From Holophagaceae bacterium (GTDB lineage: Bacteria; Acidobacteriota; Holophagae; Holophagales; Holophagaceae), in NCBI GenBank assembly GCA_016722505.1, contig JADKJH010000004.1, positions 62,001 to 126,000 on the forward strand: 64,000 nt of DNA, given 5' to 3'. Positions 1 through 8,801 of this stretch are shown here, one piece after another. A program made the position numbers and the translations under genes. A model generated the notes under the pieces. The model did not search any database, had not been told where the DNA came from, and saw only the letters and a list, made by a program, of their open reading frames with translations. Positions within the stretch are counted from its first letter, which is position 1; each line of letters begins with the position of its first letter.

Positions 1-1916
1 AAGACGCAGAGCCAGGTGGAAGCCCGGGGTTTCCGGCGGAGTGGTGGTGATCATGCCTTCCTGGATGTACCGGGCTGAGGCCAGTTCCTGCTCCATCCGT
101 CCCTGGTCCAGCAGCCGTTGGTGCAGCACCGCCGTATCCAGCACGATGCCGGCCTGAATGGCTACTTCCCGCAACAGTTCCCGATCTTCCCGGCCGTAGT
201 TAAGCTCCGAGTACTTCCCACCAAGCAGCAGGGCCGTATGGGGTTTCTCTCCGACCATGATCAGCACGAACACCTGAAGTTCCAAGGCATCTATGTGGAA
301 TCGCAAGGAGGTGTCCTGGTCGCGGATCCAATCCGCTTCGTCGCTTCCCAGGCCAAGCACAAGCTCACGGTTTTCCAGCGCGTGCCGTATGAGTGACGCA
401 GGGATATCGAAGGTCCGAGCTGGATAGGAGATTCCATCCTTTTCGATGGCCGGAAGCTGTATGGAGTCTTTTTCAAAAGGCAATAAGAGAAGGGCTTGTG
501 GCCGGAAAGCTTCCCGCAACGTGGCATCGAGGGAAGCTAGCAAGGCTTTCTCGGAAAAACGCTTCTTCGTCTCGCGGAGCCCGCCCAGGATGATATTCCG
601 TGCGGTGGAGAGATCCCTTCGGAACCCCTTCTTGATGGCCTTCAGCATGCGCCTGAGAACCCATCCGACTGGTAGCGCGGAGAGCCCGAGCAAGGCGCCG
701 ATCCATGCTGGCGGAACCGCCGTGAGGCCTTCCGCGAATAGCAAGGCTAGGCCGCCGAGATAGATGAATAGGACAGTGCCGAGGACCATGAAATAGGCCA
801 GCCAGCGCAGAATCGCGCGCCGCACGTCCAGGAAGCCGTGCCGTACGATGGCGTAAGCGAAAGCCAAGGGCAGCAAGGGCAATGGTGTATAGAAGACCCA
901 TACTTCCCGCCGGAAAATCAGACTGTTGTTGAACTTGAAGCCCAGCGTGATGAGCGCCACCAATCCAACAGCACGGCTGACGCAAGGATGAGCGCCGGGA
1001 GAAGGGCGCGGCGCCTTGATGCCGGGAGCATCCAGGCGCCCCGCCAGAAGCAGATGGCCCCGGCGAGGGCCGCAGCAAAGATGAGGCCCGTCAGCAGCAA
1101 CTGGATCTTGGGGCCGATAAGGACCGCGATGAGTCCCATCACGGCCTCGTACTGCTTGGGATCCGCAGCCGCCTTGAAGTAATCCATGGATGCCAGTAGC
1201 AGACCAAGAAATAGGTTATAGACCCCTACCAAGCCGAAGACCAGGTAAAGCCCCTGCAGAAATCGTTTGTTTTTCCGCAATGGAAAGGGATAGGGGAATC
1301 GCAGAAAGAAATGGAACCACATGGGGGGAAGCAGGCCCACCGCAAGGCTTCCGAACAAGGCTCTCACGACGTTCAGCCATGGGGGAAGCGTGCCCAGGAA
1401 AGGCCGCACCACCAGGGGCACCAGCAGCGTAAGCACGCCCAGATAGAAAAAGTGCCGGGCCACCTTCCGCTGGGCCGACGACACCACCACCAGCAGGCCA
1501 AGGGCCCAGGCCACCAAGGCTGAAACCACCACAAACAGGCTGGCGATGCTGAATGGTTTCACAAGGCGGACGGGTTGCTGGAGCGTGCGGCCCTCCCGCT
1601 CCAGGGTGTACACCAGGATCCGGCCCTCACCCTCTTCGTTGATCCGATTCTGCGCATCGCCCAGCGTCCTGGGTGTGACCTTGCGGCCGCTGATGGCCTT
1701 CAGGACATCGCCTTCCAACATGCCCGCTTCTTCAGCCACGCCATTGGGAAGGATCTCCCGGATGACAACCTGGTTTCCTTCTACGACCCAGGAACATTGA
1801 TCATCAGAGTAGGCATAGACCCATTGGAACAAGGCGAAGGATCCCAGGCAGATCAACAGCCCCAGTAGACTGGTAAGGATCAGCCGGAACTTGATGCGTT
1901 GCAGAGAAGGGGACAC
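1..1916 (-). pseudogene. PDZ-domain multi-TM signalling protein, frame-disrupted and cut by the window edge
   Basis: The N-terminal part (GTG at 1916) has one membrane segment, a PDZ-like domain (GVAEEAGMLEGDVLKAI) and then several hydrophobic helices. That frame stops at 918. A different minus-strand frame is open from about 963 to the left edge and continues naturally with helices (ALITLGFKFNN, then ALPVGWVLRRM). It then enters a soluble GAF-like region and a helix reading EQELASARYIQEGMI, which resembles the linker before SpoIIE/PP2C phosphatase domains. Restoring one base in the run near 964-966 (TCC to TCCC on the plus strand) joins the two parts into one protein of more than 635 residues. 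The end of the gene lies outside the window. The likely role is a membrane sensor controlling a phosphatase output, by inference. The frameshift could be a real mutation or a sequencing error. Confidence 0.6.
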
Positions 1917-1919
1917 GGG

Positions 1920-2633
1920 ATGCCTGAAAACAAGCCCTGGTGGATTCTGGTGGGGGGGATGAGGAGGTTGGGGGGGGCTCTTGCCGAAGCTCTTGCCCGG
2001 GATCATGCCTTGGTGCTGACTGGCTCTCAAGACGCTGAACCTGAGTGGTTGAAGGACCTTGCGCGCCAAACGTCACTTCAGACCTTCAGGTGGGATGCCA
2101 TGGATCCGGAGATCGGTCCCCAGATGATGGCAGACCTTGCGGGGCTTGAAAGCACAGGAATCCATCTTTCCGGAGCTGTGATCGCGGCGGGGGTGTTTCC
2201 CGAACAACCCTTTGGGACATGGACAATGGAGGAACTGGAAAACATCTGGCGGGTGAACTCAGGCTTTCCGATGTTATGCGCCCAGGCCTTGGCGCCACGG
2301 CTGGCCGACGGCAGCTGCATGCAGTTCCTGCTGGACACCTGCATCCACCAGCCATTCTTGAAACGGCTGCCCTATAGCGCATCGAAATCCGGCCTTGCAG
2401 CGTTGGTGCCAGGTTTGGCGCAACTGTTGGCGCCGCGTATTCGCGTAGTGGGGCACGCCATCGGGACAGTGCTTCACGATGAAGCCACAGACCCCCAATG
2501 GCTGGCATCCCTCAGTCTGCTCCAACGCAGCGGAAACCCAGAAGATCTGGCCCGCAGTCTTCGATTTGCGAGTGAAAGCCCCTATCTGACCGGGGAGATC
2601 ATCACCCTGGATGGTGGACGCCGTTGGCGTTGA
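1920..2633 (+). CDS. Short-chain dehydrogenase/reductase family protein
   Basis: This 237-residue protein has a Rossmann fold start reading ILVGGMRRLGGALAEALA, the usual SDR catalytic YxxxK as YSASK, and the C-terminal SDR ending YLTGEIITLDGGRRW. The glycine motif departs from the common TGxxxGIG and is closer to FolM/pteridine-reductase-like members, so the substrate is unknown. The ATG at 1920 follows AGAAGGGG and fits the first beta strand. A TTG at 1899 in the same frame is less likely. Its start lies three bases from the start of the divergent PDZ gene. It runs into queE, so it may be co-transcribed with it. Confidence 0.8.
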   Translation: MPENKPWWILVGGMRRLGGALAEALARDHALVLTGSQDAEPEWLKDLARQTSLQTFRWDAMDPEIGPQMMADLAGLESTGIHLSGAVIAAGVFPEQPFGTWTMEELENIWRVNSGFPMLCAQALAPRLADGSCMQFLLDTCIHQPFLKRLPYSASKSGLAALVPGLAQLLAPRIRVVGHAIGTVLHDEATDPQWLASLSLLQRSGNPEDLARSLRFASESPYLTGEIITLDGGRRWR

Positions 2634-2685
2634 TTTGGGATATTCCCCATCGGCTCTTAAGCTTGGGGATTCCGAGAAGGTCCGC

Positions 2686-3354
2686 GTGCGATTCAAGGTC
2701 AATGAAATATTCAAAAGTATTCAAGGCGAAGGCACCCGTGCCGGGCGGGCCTGTGTGTTTGTGCGTCTGACGGGCTGTCCGTTGCGCTGCGTCTACTGCG
2801 ACACGGAGTACGCTTTTTTTGATGGCCGCTTCATGGAACTTGAAGAAGTCATCGAAGACGTGAGGCAACGCCTGGGTCCACCAAGGAAGGGACCGGATGC
2901 TCCCTTCGTGGAACTCACGGGCGGCGAGCCCCTTGCCATTCCTGGCGCGCCGGAATTATTGAGAGCTCTTCAGTCACTAGGTTCTGAAGTAGCTTTGGAA
3001 ACCGCAGGCAGCCACGATATCGCCCCAGTTCCGCGTGAGGTCATCAAGATCGTGGATCGGAAGACGCCCGCCAGCGGCGAGAACCACCGTTGGCTCGAAT
3101 CAAATCTGGACCACATGGTTCCCGGGCAAGATGAGTTGAAATTCGTGATCACCAATCAAGCCGACTATGAATGGTCGAAAGCCTGGTGCGCAGAACGAGC
3201 CATTTGGGACCGTTATACGGTTTTATTCAGCCCTGTGCATGGTGACCTGGATCCGATCTGGCTCGCTGAATCCATCTTGGAAGATGCCTTGCCTGTGAGG
3301 TTCCAGGTGCAATTGCACAAAATCATCTGGGGCGCGGACCGGACCGGCGTTTAG
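2686..3354 (+). CDS. queE: 7-carboxy-7-deazaguanine synthase QueE
   Basis: This is a radical SAM enzyme converting 6-carboxy-tetrahydropterin to 7-carboxy-7-deazaguanine in queuosine/preQ0 synthesis. It shows the QueE opening NEIFKSIQGEGTRAG, the cluster motif CPLRCVYC (C-x3-C-x2-C) and the SAM-binding ELTGGEPL. The C-terminal half (KFVITNQADYEW, LFSPVHG, QLHKIIWG) is typical. The GTG at 2686 is chosen because AGAAGG lies 5 bases upstream and the protein then begins VRFKVNEIF, as in the family (222 residues). An in-frame ATG at 2611 would add 25 residues and overlap the SDR gene by 23 bases. No queC, queD or queF is seen in this window. Confidence 0.92.
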   Translation: MRFKVNEIFKSIQGEGTRAGRACVFVRLTGCPLRCVYCDTEYAFFDGRFMELEEVIEDVRQRLGPPRKGPDAPFVELTGGEPLAIPGAPELLRALQSLGSEVALETAGSHDIAPVPREVIKIVDRKTPASGENHRWLESNLDHMVPGQDELKFVITNQADYEWSKAWCAERAIWDRYTVLFSPVHGDLDPIWLAESILEDALPVRFQVQLHKIIWGADRTGV

Positions 3355-3451
3355 GCGTCTCCAGTGATCGAGTGATCGGGAGCGGGTGCCCTCTTGCTCC
3401 CTGCAGTTGTGGATCCGGCACCTCTATACCGGACGAAGAACAGCGCATGGG

Positions 3452-4297
3452 TTATTTCTTCCATTGTTGGAGCATTTGCTCCAAGGGTCCCGTCACGGCA
3501 CCACCCAATTTTCTGGCTTTGGCCAAAGCCAGCGCCTTTTCCACGAGTTGCACGGCCTGGGTTTTGTCACCGTGAAGGTAGACTAGGCGCGCTTTCACCG
3601 AAAGATTCGTGGGCTGCTCGTTGAGTTTGATGGAGCGGTCCGCCCAACCCAAAGCTTCACCCATATGGATTTCTTGATCCGCGCAGTATTGCGCCGCGTC
3701 GCTCATCAGTTTCCAATCGCTGGGCCGTTCACGCATGGCTTTGCGCATTTTCATGGTGACGATTTCATCCACGTCCACTTCCACAAGCAGGCTCACACGA
3801 AGCTTTTCCCAATACAGATCCACATAGGCAGTGGCGCTGCTGGCTGGGTAGATTTCGTAGGTGAGCCATTCCGTGTGGGGCACGGCCTTGGGTTTCACAT
3901 CCAAGCGCAGCACGTCTTCGCGAGGATCGTATTCCCAGGCCCCTTGTTGGCGGGCGCGTTTGTTCAGGATCACCGTCCAATGGTCCTGATAGGGGATGGA
4001 AAAGATCGCATAGGTGCCTGCGGCGATTTTCTGCCCGTTGAGCTGCACCGGGTCGCTGAATCGGATGGTGGTGGCCTCGTTGGCGCCCGTGCGCCAGACC
4101 TGGTTGTAGGGAACAAGGTTGCCGAAAATCTGCCGCCCTCGCACAGCGGGCCGATGATAGAGGACCTCTACGGTGGTGGTGCCTATGGTCTGGGAAACGC
4201 TGGCCGAGGGGCTGAGTTGTGGAAAAATCTGAGGGGTTTGGGAAGCAAGAAAGACCGCAGAAGTCGCCGCCAGGAATAGATATCCAGGTTTATGCAT
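3452..4297 (-). CDS. Exported DUF2911 protein (downstream copy)
   Basis: This 281-residue protein starts with a signal peptide (MHKPGYLFLAATSAVFLASQ) followed by a DUF2911 domain. Recognisable pieces are HRPAVRGRQIFGNLVPY, VWRTGANEATTI and AGTYAIFSIP. The C-terminal third is helical and TPR-like. DUF2911 proteins are predicted exported proteins without an established function. Its ATG shares one base with the stop of the upstream DUF2911 gene (TGATG at 4295-4299), so the two are translationally coupled paralogues. Confidence 0.85.
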   Translation of the reverse strand: MHKPGYLFLAATSAVFLASQTPQIFPQLSPSASVSQTIGTTTVEVLYHRPAVRGRQIFGNLVPYNQVWRTGANEATTIRFSDPVQLNGQKIAAGTYAIFSIPYQDHWTVILNKRARQQGAWEYDPREDVLRLDVKPKAVPHTEWLTYEIYPASSATAYVDLYWEKLRVSLLVEVDVDEIVTMKMRKAMRERPSDWKLMSDAAQYCADQEIHMGEALGWADRSIKLNEQPTNLSVKARLVYLHGDKTQAVQLVEKALALAKARKLGGAVTGPLEQMLQQWKK

Positions 4298-5196
4298 CAG
4301 GCGCCCTTGACCGCGGATTTCCAGGAAGCCAGTTCGCGCTCTTTGTCGGCGAACCACTCCTTGGGGGGCTGCTTATCGGCGGTTAAGGCGCGAGCTGTCT
4401 GGATGGCTTTCTCCATCCAGATGATCGATTCGGCCACATGGCCTTGCCAGCGCAATATTCGAGCCTTGGTTTCCTGGTTCCAGAAGCTATTGCCAGCCCT
4501 CAGGCTCTTGTCGATCCAGATGCCGGCGAGATCAGCATGGACTTCATTTTTCTGGCAATAGTCAGCCGCTTGATACCAGGTCACCCAATCCGTGTCCGAT
4601 GCGACCGCTATCTTGGATTCCAAATGCTTCCAGTAGATGGCCTTGGTTTCGAAGGCCACGGGGAAGCCCACCCGCAGGGTTTCCCAAGACAATTCGATCC
4701 GCGCGGTAGCCTCTCCGGTCAGGCGGATGCGGTAGTCCAGCCATTCTTCATAGGGAATGCTTTCGGGGCTGACCTCAAAGCGCAGGACATCCTCCTTCGC
4801 GTCATAGGAATAAGAGCCCCACTGCTGGGCGTTCCGGCTCAGGACCAAGGTCCACCTGCCGAGGCCGGGGATGGCAAAGAGCGCGTAAGTCCCGGCGGGA
4901 ATACTCTTTCCGGCAACTTTGCAAGGATCGCTGAAACTCAGGGTGGTGGCCGCGTTCGCTCCCGTGCGCCAGACCTTATCAAATGGAACCAGATCGCCCC
5001 AAACTGCGCGGCCCTTCACCGCGGGTCGATTGAACGTCAACTTGATGGAACTGATACCGATGTCCTGGGTCAGGGTGGCCGCGGGGCTGGTCCGGAAGGG
5101 CGTCAGCCGAACCGGCTCGGCGGGCTTGATGACCGGGGCCTGTCCTTGAGCCCCGAGCAGAGCCGAAGCGCAAAGAAGGGTAATGGGAAGACGCAT
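4297..5196 (-). CDS. Exported DUF2911 protein (upstream copy)
   Basis: This 299-residue protein has a signal peptide (MRLPITLLCASALLGAQGQA) and a DUF2911 domain with NRPAVKGRAVWGDLVPF, VWRTGANAATTL and AGTYALFAIPG. A helical TPR-like tail follows (ADLAGIWIDKSL, KARILRWQGHVAESI). It aligns end to end with the gene downstream, so the pair arose by tandem duplication. They form a two-gene operon, and their divergence suggests distinct ligands or partners. The biochemical function is unknown. Confidence 0.85.
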   Translation of the reverse strand: MRLPITLLCASALLGAQGQAPVIKPAEPVRLTPFRTSPAATLTQDIGISSIKLTFNRPAVKGRAVWGDLVPFDKVWRTGANAATTLSFSDPCKVAGKSIPAGTYALFAIPGLGRWTLVLSRNAQQWGSYSYDAKEDVLRFEVSPESIPYEEWLDYRIRLTGEATARIELSWETLRVGFPVAFETKAIYWKHLESKIAVASDTDWVTWYQAADYCQKNEVHADLAGIWIDKSLRAGNSFWNQETKARILRWQGHVAESIIWMEKAIQTARALTADKQPPKEWFADKERELASWKSAVKGA

Positions 5197-5252
5197 GGCT
5201 GCTCCATAGGATAGTTGGAGTTTAAACCTTCGTCTGAAAAATGAAACGCGCT

Positions 5253-6146
5253 CTAATATTCCCGCAGACGGTCAACGGTGCCTTCGATAGGTCGGCCCTC
5301 GGCGAAGCAGCGCAGGTTATCGAGAATATCGGGAATCAAATCCTTGGGTGTGGATGGTCCGCTGTGATGAGGGGTGACGGCGACCTTGGCGTGATGCCAC
5401 AAGGGAGAAGCCGCGGGCAGGGGCTCCTCTGAAAACACATCCAGTACCGCACGGCCCACATTGCCTGCATCCAGGGCAGCCATCAGATCCTCAACTCGCA
5501 TCAAATCGCCGCGGCCAACGTTGATGAGCGTCAGTTTGGAATTTCCGTGCTGCAATAGGCCCGCGTTCACAATCCCGCGCGTTTCTTTTGTGGAGGGCGC
5601 CGCGAGCACCAAGCAACGAGTTTCGGGAAGAAATCCAGGTAGTTTGGCTGAGGTTGCCAGTTGGAATTCCGCATCCTCTCTGGAATTTCGGACAATTCCA
5701 ATCACGTCCATCCCCAGTTCGCGGAGGGCTCTGCCGATCTGCCTTCCTATGCGGCCAAAACCAAGCACCAAGGCCAATTTACCGCCCAGATCCTCGGGTA
5801 TCAGTTTAGGGTCCCAGCGGGCCCGGGATTGTGCTTCGGCACATTCCTCCAGACGCTGCGCTTCGCTGAGCAGATGCCCACAGACATAGCGCGCCATCCA
5901 GAATCCAAAGTGGCCATCGGCCCGTGAAATGGGTATATCACCAGGTAGTTCTGGGTGGGCCACTAGATGATCCATGCCCGCGCCGCTGTTCTGCACCCAG
6001 CCGAGTTTGGGCATCCTGGCGATGAGGCCTTTAGGCAGGCTCCAGCAAAACAGCGCTTCAACCTCAGCCAGCCAATCCGGATCCAAAGATTCCCATTCAC
6101 GAGGGTGGGCACCTCGGATGTCGAGGCGGGGTTCGGCATCTTTCAA
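5253..6146 (-). CDS. D-isomer specific 2-hydroxyacid dehydrogenase
   Basis: The product is an NAD(P)-dependent oxidoreductase that reduces 2-oxoacids or oxidises D-2-hydroxyacids. It has the nucleotide-binding motif GFGRIGRQIG, the catalytic-domain segment INVGRGDLM, an E in VFSEEPLP and the catalytic His in VTPHHSG. The substrate cannot be assigned. The start shown is TTG (6146). The same frame reads on upstream after a stop at about 6211 with sequence that looks like a genuine N-terminus (KLAVIHHRFAEWVP) but has no ATG or GTG. The true start may therefore be a rarer codon up to about 60 bases upstream. Confidence 0.82.
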   Translation of the reverse strand: MKDAEPRLDIRGAHPREWESLDPDWLAEVEALFCWSLPKGLIARMPKLGWVQNSGAGMDHLVAHPELPGDIPISRADGHFGFWMARYVCGHLLSEAQRLEECAEAQSRARWDPKLIPEDLGGKLALVLGFGRIGRQIGRALRELGMDVIGIVRNSREDAEFQLATSAKLPGFLPETRCLVLAAPSTKETRGIVNAGLLQHGNSKLTLINVGRGDLMRVEDLMAALDAGNVGRAVLDVFSEEPLPAASPLWHHAKVAVTPHHSGPSTPKDLIPDILDNLRCFAEGRPIEGTVDRLREY

Positions 6147-6324
6147 GGTTGGAACCCATTCGGCGAACCGGTGATGAATGACTGCAAGTTTGCGCCCTGA
6201 TGACTCATGACTTCAAGTTTCCAGAATTGGGGGTGTAAGGGGGAATGTTTCTATTTTTTTTGCTACAGATCACATAAATTCCTGGAATGCTATAGGGTGA
6301 TGGGCCAATGCCCAAGGAGGATTC

Positions 6325-6543
6325 ATGAAAAAACTCGTGCTCGCCGCCCTAGTTGCAGCCTTTGCCGTGTCCGGTTTCGCTGGTGACACCAAGAAGTGCG
6401 ACCCAGCCAACTGCAAGGACAAGGCATGTGCCGCAAAAGCGGACAAGAAAGCCTGCAAGGAAGCTTGCAAAGATGCCTGCAAGGACAAAAAGGGCTGCGA
6501 AGGAACCAAGAAAGCTGAAGCCACCACGGCCCCCAAAGCCTGA
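6325..6543 (+). CDS. Small exported Cys/Lys-rich protein
   Basis: This 72-residue protein follows a strong AAGGAGG site 6 bases before the ATG. A signal peptide (MKKLVLAALVAAFAVSGFAG) precedes about 50 residues dominated by K, A, D and C. Eight cysteines are spaced mostly every four residues (KKACKEACKDACKD), giving a helix with Cys on one face. Such spacing could bind metal or form disulfides in the periplasm. This is inference, as no family is recognised. It is a monocistronic gene with its own promoter region and a perfect terminator. Confidence 0.75.
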   Translation: MKKLVLAALVAAFAVSGFAGDTKKCDPANCKDKACAAKADKKACKEACKDACKDKKGCEGTKKAEATTAPKA

Positions 6544-6560
6544 TTCACGATCTTTAGAAA

Positions 6561-6600
6561 AACCCCGCAGGGTTGAACAATCAACCATGCGGGGTTTTTT
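6561..6600 (+). terminator. Rho-independent terminator
   Basis: A nested perfect stem (AACCCCGCA with TGCGGGGTT outside, GGTTGA with TCAACC inside, ACAA loop) is followed by a run of T. It lies 18 bases after the stop of the Cys/Lys-rich gene. Confidence 0.93.
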
Positions 6601-6839
6601 GCGTCGCTGCCTTGCCTTGCCACGAAAAGGGAGTGGATGGACGTAATCATCATTGGAGCCTGGATGTCGGGTGATGCCGGAGGTTGGTGGCTACTGCCCC
6701 ATTTCTTACCTTCATTTTCCACCCTTCACCCCACGCTTCACCCCACGCTTCACCCCTTGACCCTGTGGCTTCACCCCTCGGGGGGATTCCTTCTGCGCCG
6801 GTAGGTCTATCCTGGGGTTCCACATCTCAGGGGTGCTCC

Positions 6840-8034
6840 ATGATCCGCGTCCTCCTCACGACCCTGTTGTTGACCGTGTCCACCCTGGCGAGGGGGGGTG
6901 ACGTAATCACCATCGGCGAGACGTTCCGGGTCCATGCGGCCAAGCTCCAGGAGGACCGCAACATCCTCCTGTCCCTACCGCGAGGCTACGCCGGAGGCCA
7001 GGAACGTTATCCGGTGCTCTACCTGCTGGATGGAGACGCGCACCTAGTCCATACCCGCGGAACCGTGGATTTCCTGGCTCGCAACGGCCTGATGCCAGAC
7101 CTAATCATCGTGGGCATCCCCAACACCCAGCGCACCCGGGATCTCTCCCCCACGCTGGGGCACGAACTCCGGGAGGACGGCACCCGCGTCATCGTGGCAG
7201 GAAGCGGCGGCGGCGAGCCCTTCCTGGAATTCATCGAGAAGACGCTGATGCCCCATGTGGAATCGACCTACCGCACTCAGCCGTTCCGGATCCTTGCGGG
7301 ACACTCCCTAGGGGGCCTCCTGGCCCTCCACACCTTTGCTTCGCACCCCCAACTCTTCCAAGGCATCCTAGCGGCCAGCCCTGCCTTGGACTGGGATGAC
7401 GACTACCCACTGCGCCGCCTGGAGACATTCCTCCGCACGAAACCAGTCCTGCACACGACCCTCTTTGTGAGCATGGCTGACGAGGAAACTGGGGCCGCCC
7501 GCCCCACACGCTTGGAGCGCGTACATTCCCTGCTGAAAGGGGCTAAGGTCGAGGGCTCCTTCGCCTGGGAAACGCGCAAGTTCCCAGAAGAAAACCACGG
7601 CTCCGTGGTCTTGCGGACTCATTACTGGGGTCTACGAAAAGTCTTCGAAGGCTGGCGGCTCCCCGCTGACCCCAGGACTGGGCGCTTCTGGGAGGGCCTC
7701 GGAGGGCCTGAAGGCCCACTACGAGAAGCTATCCCAGCGGCTGGGTTACCCGCTTCTACCTCCCGAGCAGGTCGTGAACCTGGCTGGGTATCAGGCGCTG
7801 GCCCGGAATAATGGCGGTGAGGCCCTCGCCCTCTTCCGCCACAACGCGGCGCTCTACCCAACCTCCCCCAACACCCACGACAGCCTGGGCGAAGCCCTGG
7901 AGAAGGAAGGCCAGAAAGCCGAAGCCACCGCCTGCTACGCTAAGGCCGTGGAACTGGCGGAACAGGTCAAATCCCCGCTGTTGCCCGTCTATATCCAGAA
8001 CCTGAATCGGATGGCGAAGGCAGAGAAGAAGTGA
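6840..8034 (+). pseudogene. Exported esterase (alpha/beta hydrolase) with C-terminal TPR, frameshifted by a 10-bp duplication
   Basis: The first frame (6840 to about 7700) encodes a signal peptide and an Fes/IroE-like alpha/beta hydrolase. It contains YPVLYLLDGDAH, the nucleophile elbow GHSLGG, ASPALDW and the C-terminal His in ENHGSVV. After 7700 that frame degenerates and stops at 7811. A second frame continues sensibly (LKAHYEKLSQRLGYPLL, then NLAGYQALA and a TPR: SPNTHDSLGEALEKEGQKAEA) to 8034, which is the usual C-terminus of such proteins. The junction is a tandem 10-bp repeat (GGAGGGCCTC/GGAGGGCCTG, 7691-7710). Removing one unit restores FWEGLKAHYEKL in frame. The ATG at 6840 follows AGGGGTG. 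The gene is probably inactive or truncated in this strain. Confidence 0.8.
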
Positions 8035-8133
8035 CTCTCCTCTGACGTAAATCAAATTGAAGCCACTGGAATCCCTCTAGGAGCCGTCAGGTCCTGTCCC
8101 ACCGTCGGGTTTCAATTTGGGCTTGATCATAAA

Positions 8134-8170
8134 TAGTACGCGACGTATTGTCATGGTACGAGGCGTACTA
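8134..8170 (+). promoter_or_regulatory. Inverted-repeat operator, probably for PadR autoregulation
   Basis: The arms TAGTACGCGACGTA (8134) and GTACGAGGCGTACTA (8156-8170) are inverted repeats. Each arm also contains a shorter TACG/CGTA palindrome. The right arm ends on the A of the padR start codon, so a bound dimer would block the start of transcription or translation. This follows the common autoregulatory habit of PadR proteins; the binding itself is inferred. Confidence 0.6.
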
Positions 8171-8715
8171 TGAGCACTTCGCTACTGGAATTCGCATTGA
8201 TGGGCCTTCTGGACCAGGCCCCGCGCTCCGGCTACGACCTTCGGAAGCTCTTCTCTTCGACACCGCTCCAGCATTTCAGTAATTCTCCAGGCTCGATCTA
8301 CCCGGCCCTGCGCCGTCTGGAGGGCCGGAAGTGGATCGTGGCGAGCCTTCCCGACGGAGCGAGGGGCCGCCAGGAATTCCGCCTCAATGCCCGGGGCCGT
8401 GGGGCCTTCATTGCTTGGTTGAAATCCCCTGTGACAGAAGAGGACATCATCTGGGATTCCGGAGAGCTCATGCTCCGCTTCGCCTTCATGGGACAGGCGC
8501 TCCTCCCTGCGGATGCCAAGGCTTTCCTGGGCGCTCTCGCCAGGGAAATGGAGACGTACCTGGTCTCCCTGGAACGCTTCGAGGCTGAGAACGGGTCCTG
8601 GATATCCCTGACCGGGCGCCTGGCTTTTCAACAGGGTGTTGCGTTGTACCGGACCAAGGCTTGCTGGGTTCGCGAGGCATTGAAGACCCTGAGCAAGACC
8701 AAGAAATGGCCCTAA
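8170..8715 (+). CDS. PadR family transcriptional regulator
   Basis: This 181-residue protein has the PadR winged-helix signature. It starts LLEFALMGLLDQAPRSGYDLRKLF, continues with a recognition region SPGSIYPALRRLE and a wing ending GRQEFRLNARGR. A C-terminal helical dimerisation domain follows, as in the longer PadR-s2/VirR type. A large inverted repeat covers its start codon. The exported-protein gene 86 bases downstream is a likely co-regulated target. The ligand is unknown. Confidence 0.88.
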   Translation: MSTSLLEFALMGLLDQAPRSGYDLRKLFSSTPLQHFSNSPGSIYPALRRLEGRKWIVASLPDGARGRQEFRLNARGRGAFIAWLKSPVTEEDIIWDSGELMLRFAFMGQALLPADAKAFLGALAREMETYLVSLERFEAENGSWISLTGRLAFQQGVALYRTKACWVREALKTLSKTKKWP

Positions 8716-8801
8716 TGCCCGCCCAAGCGGATCTCTCCCTGTTTTTCTACCTGACCCGTTCCCACCACACTTACCCAAACCGACTTTCCAAGGAGAACTC
8801 A

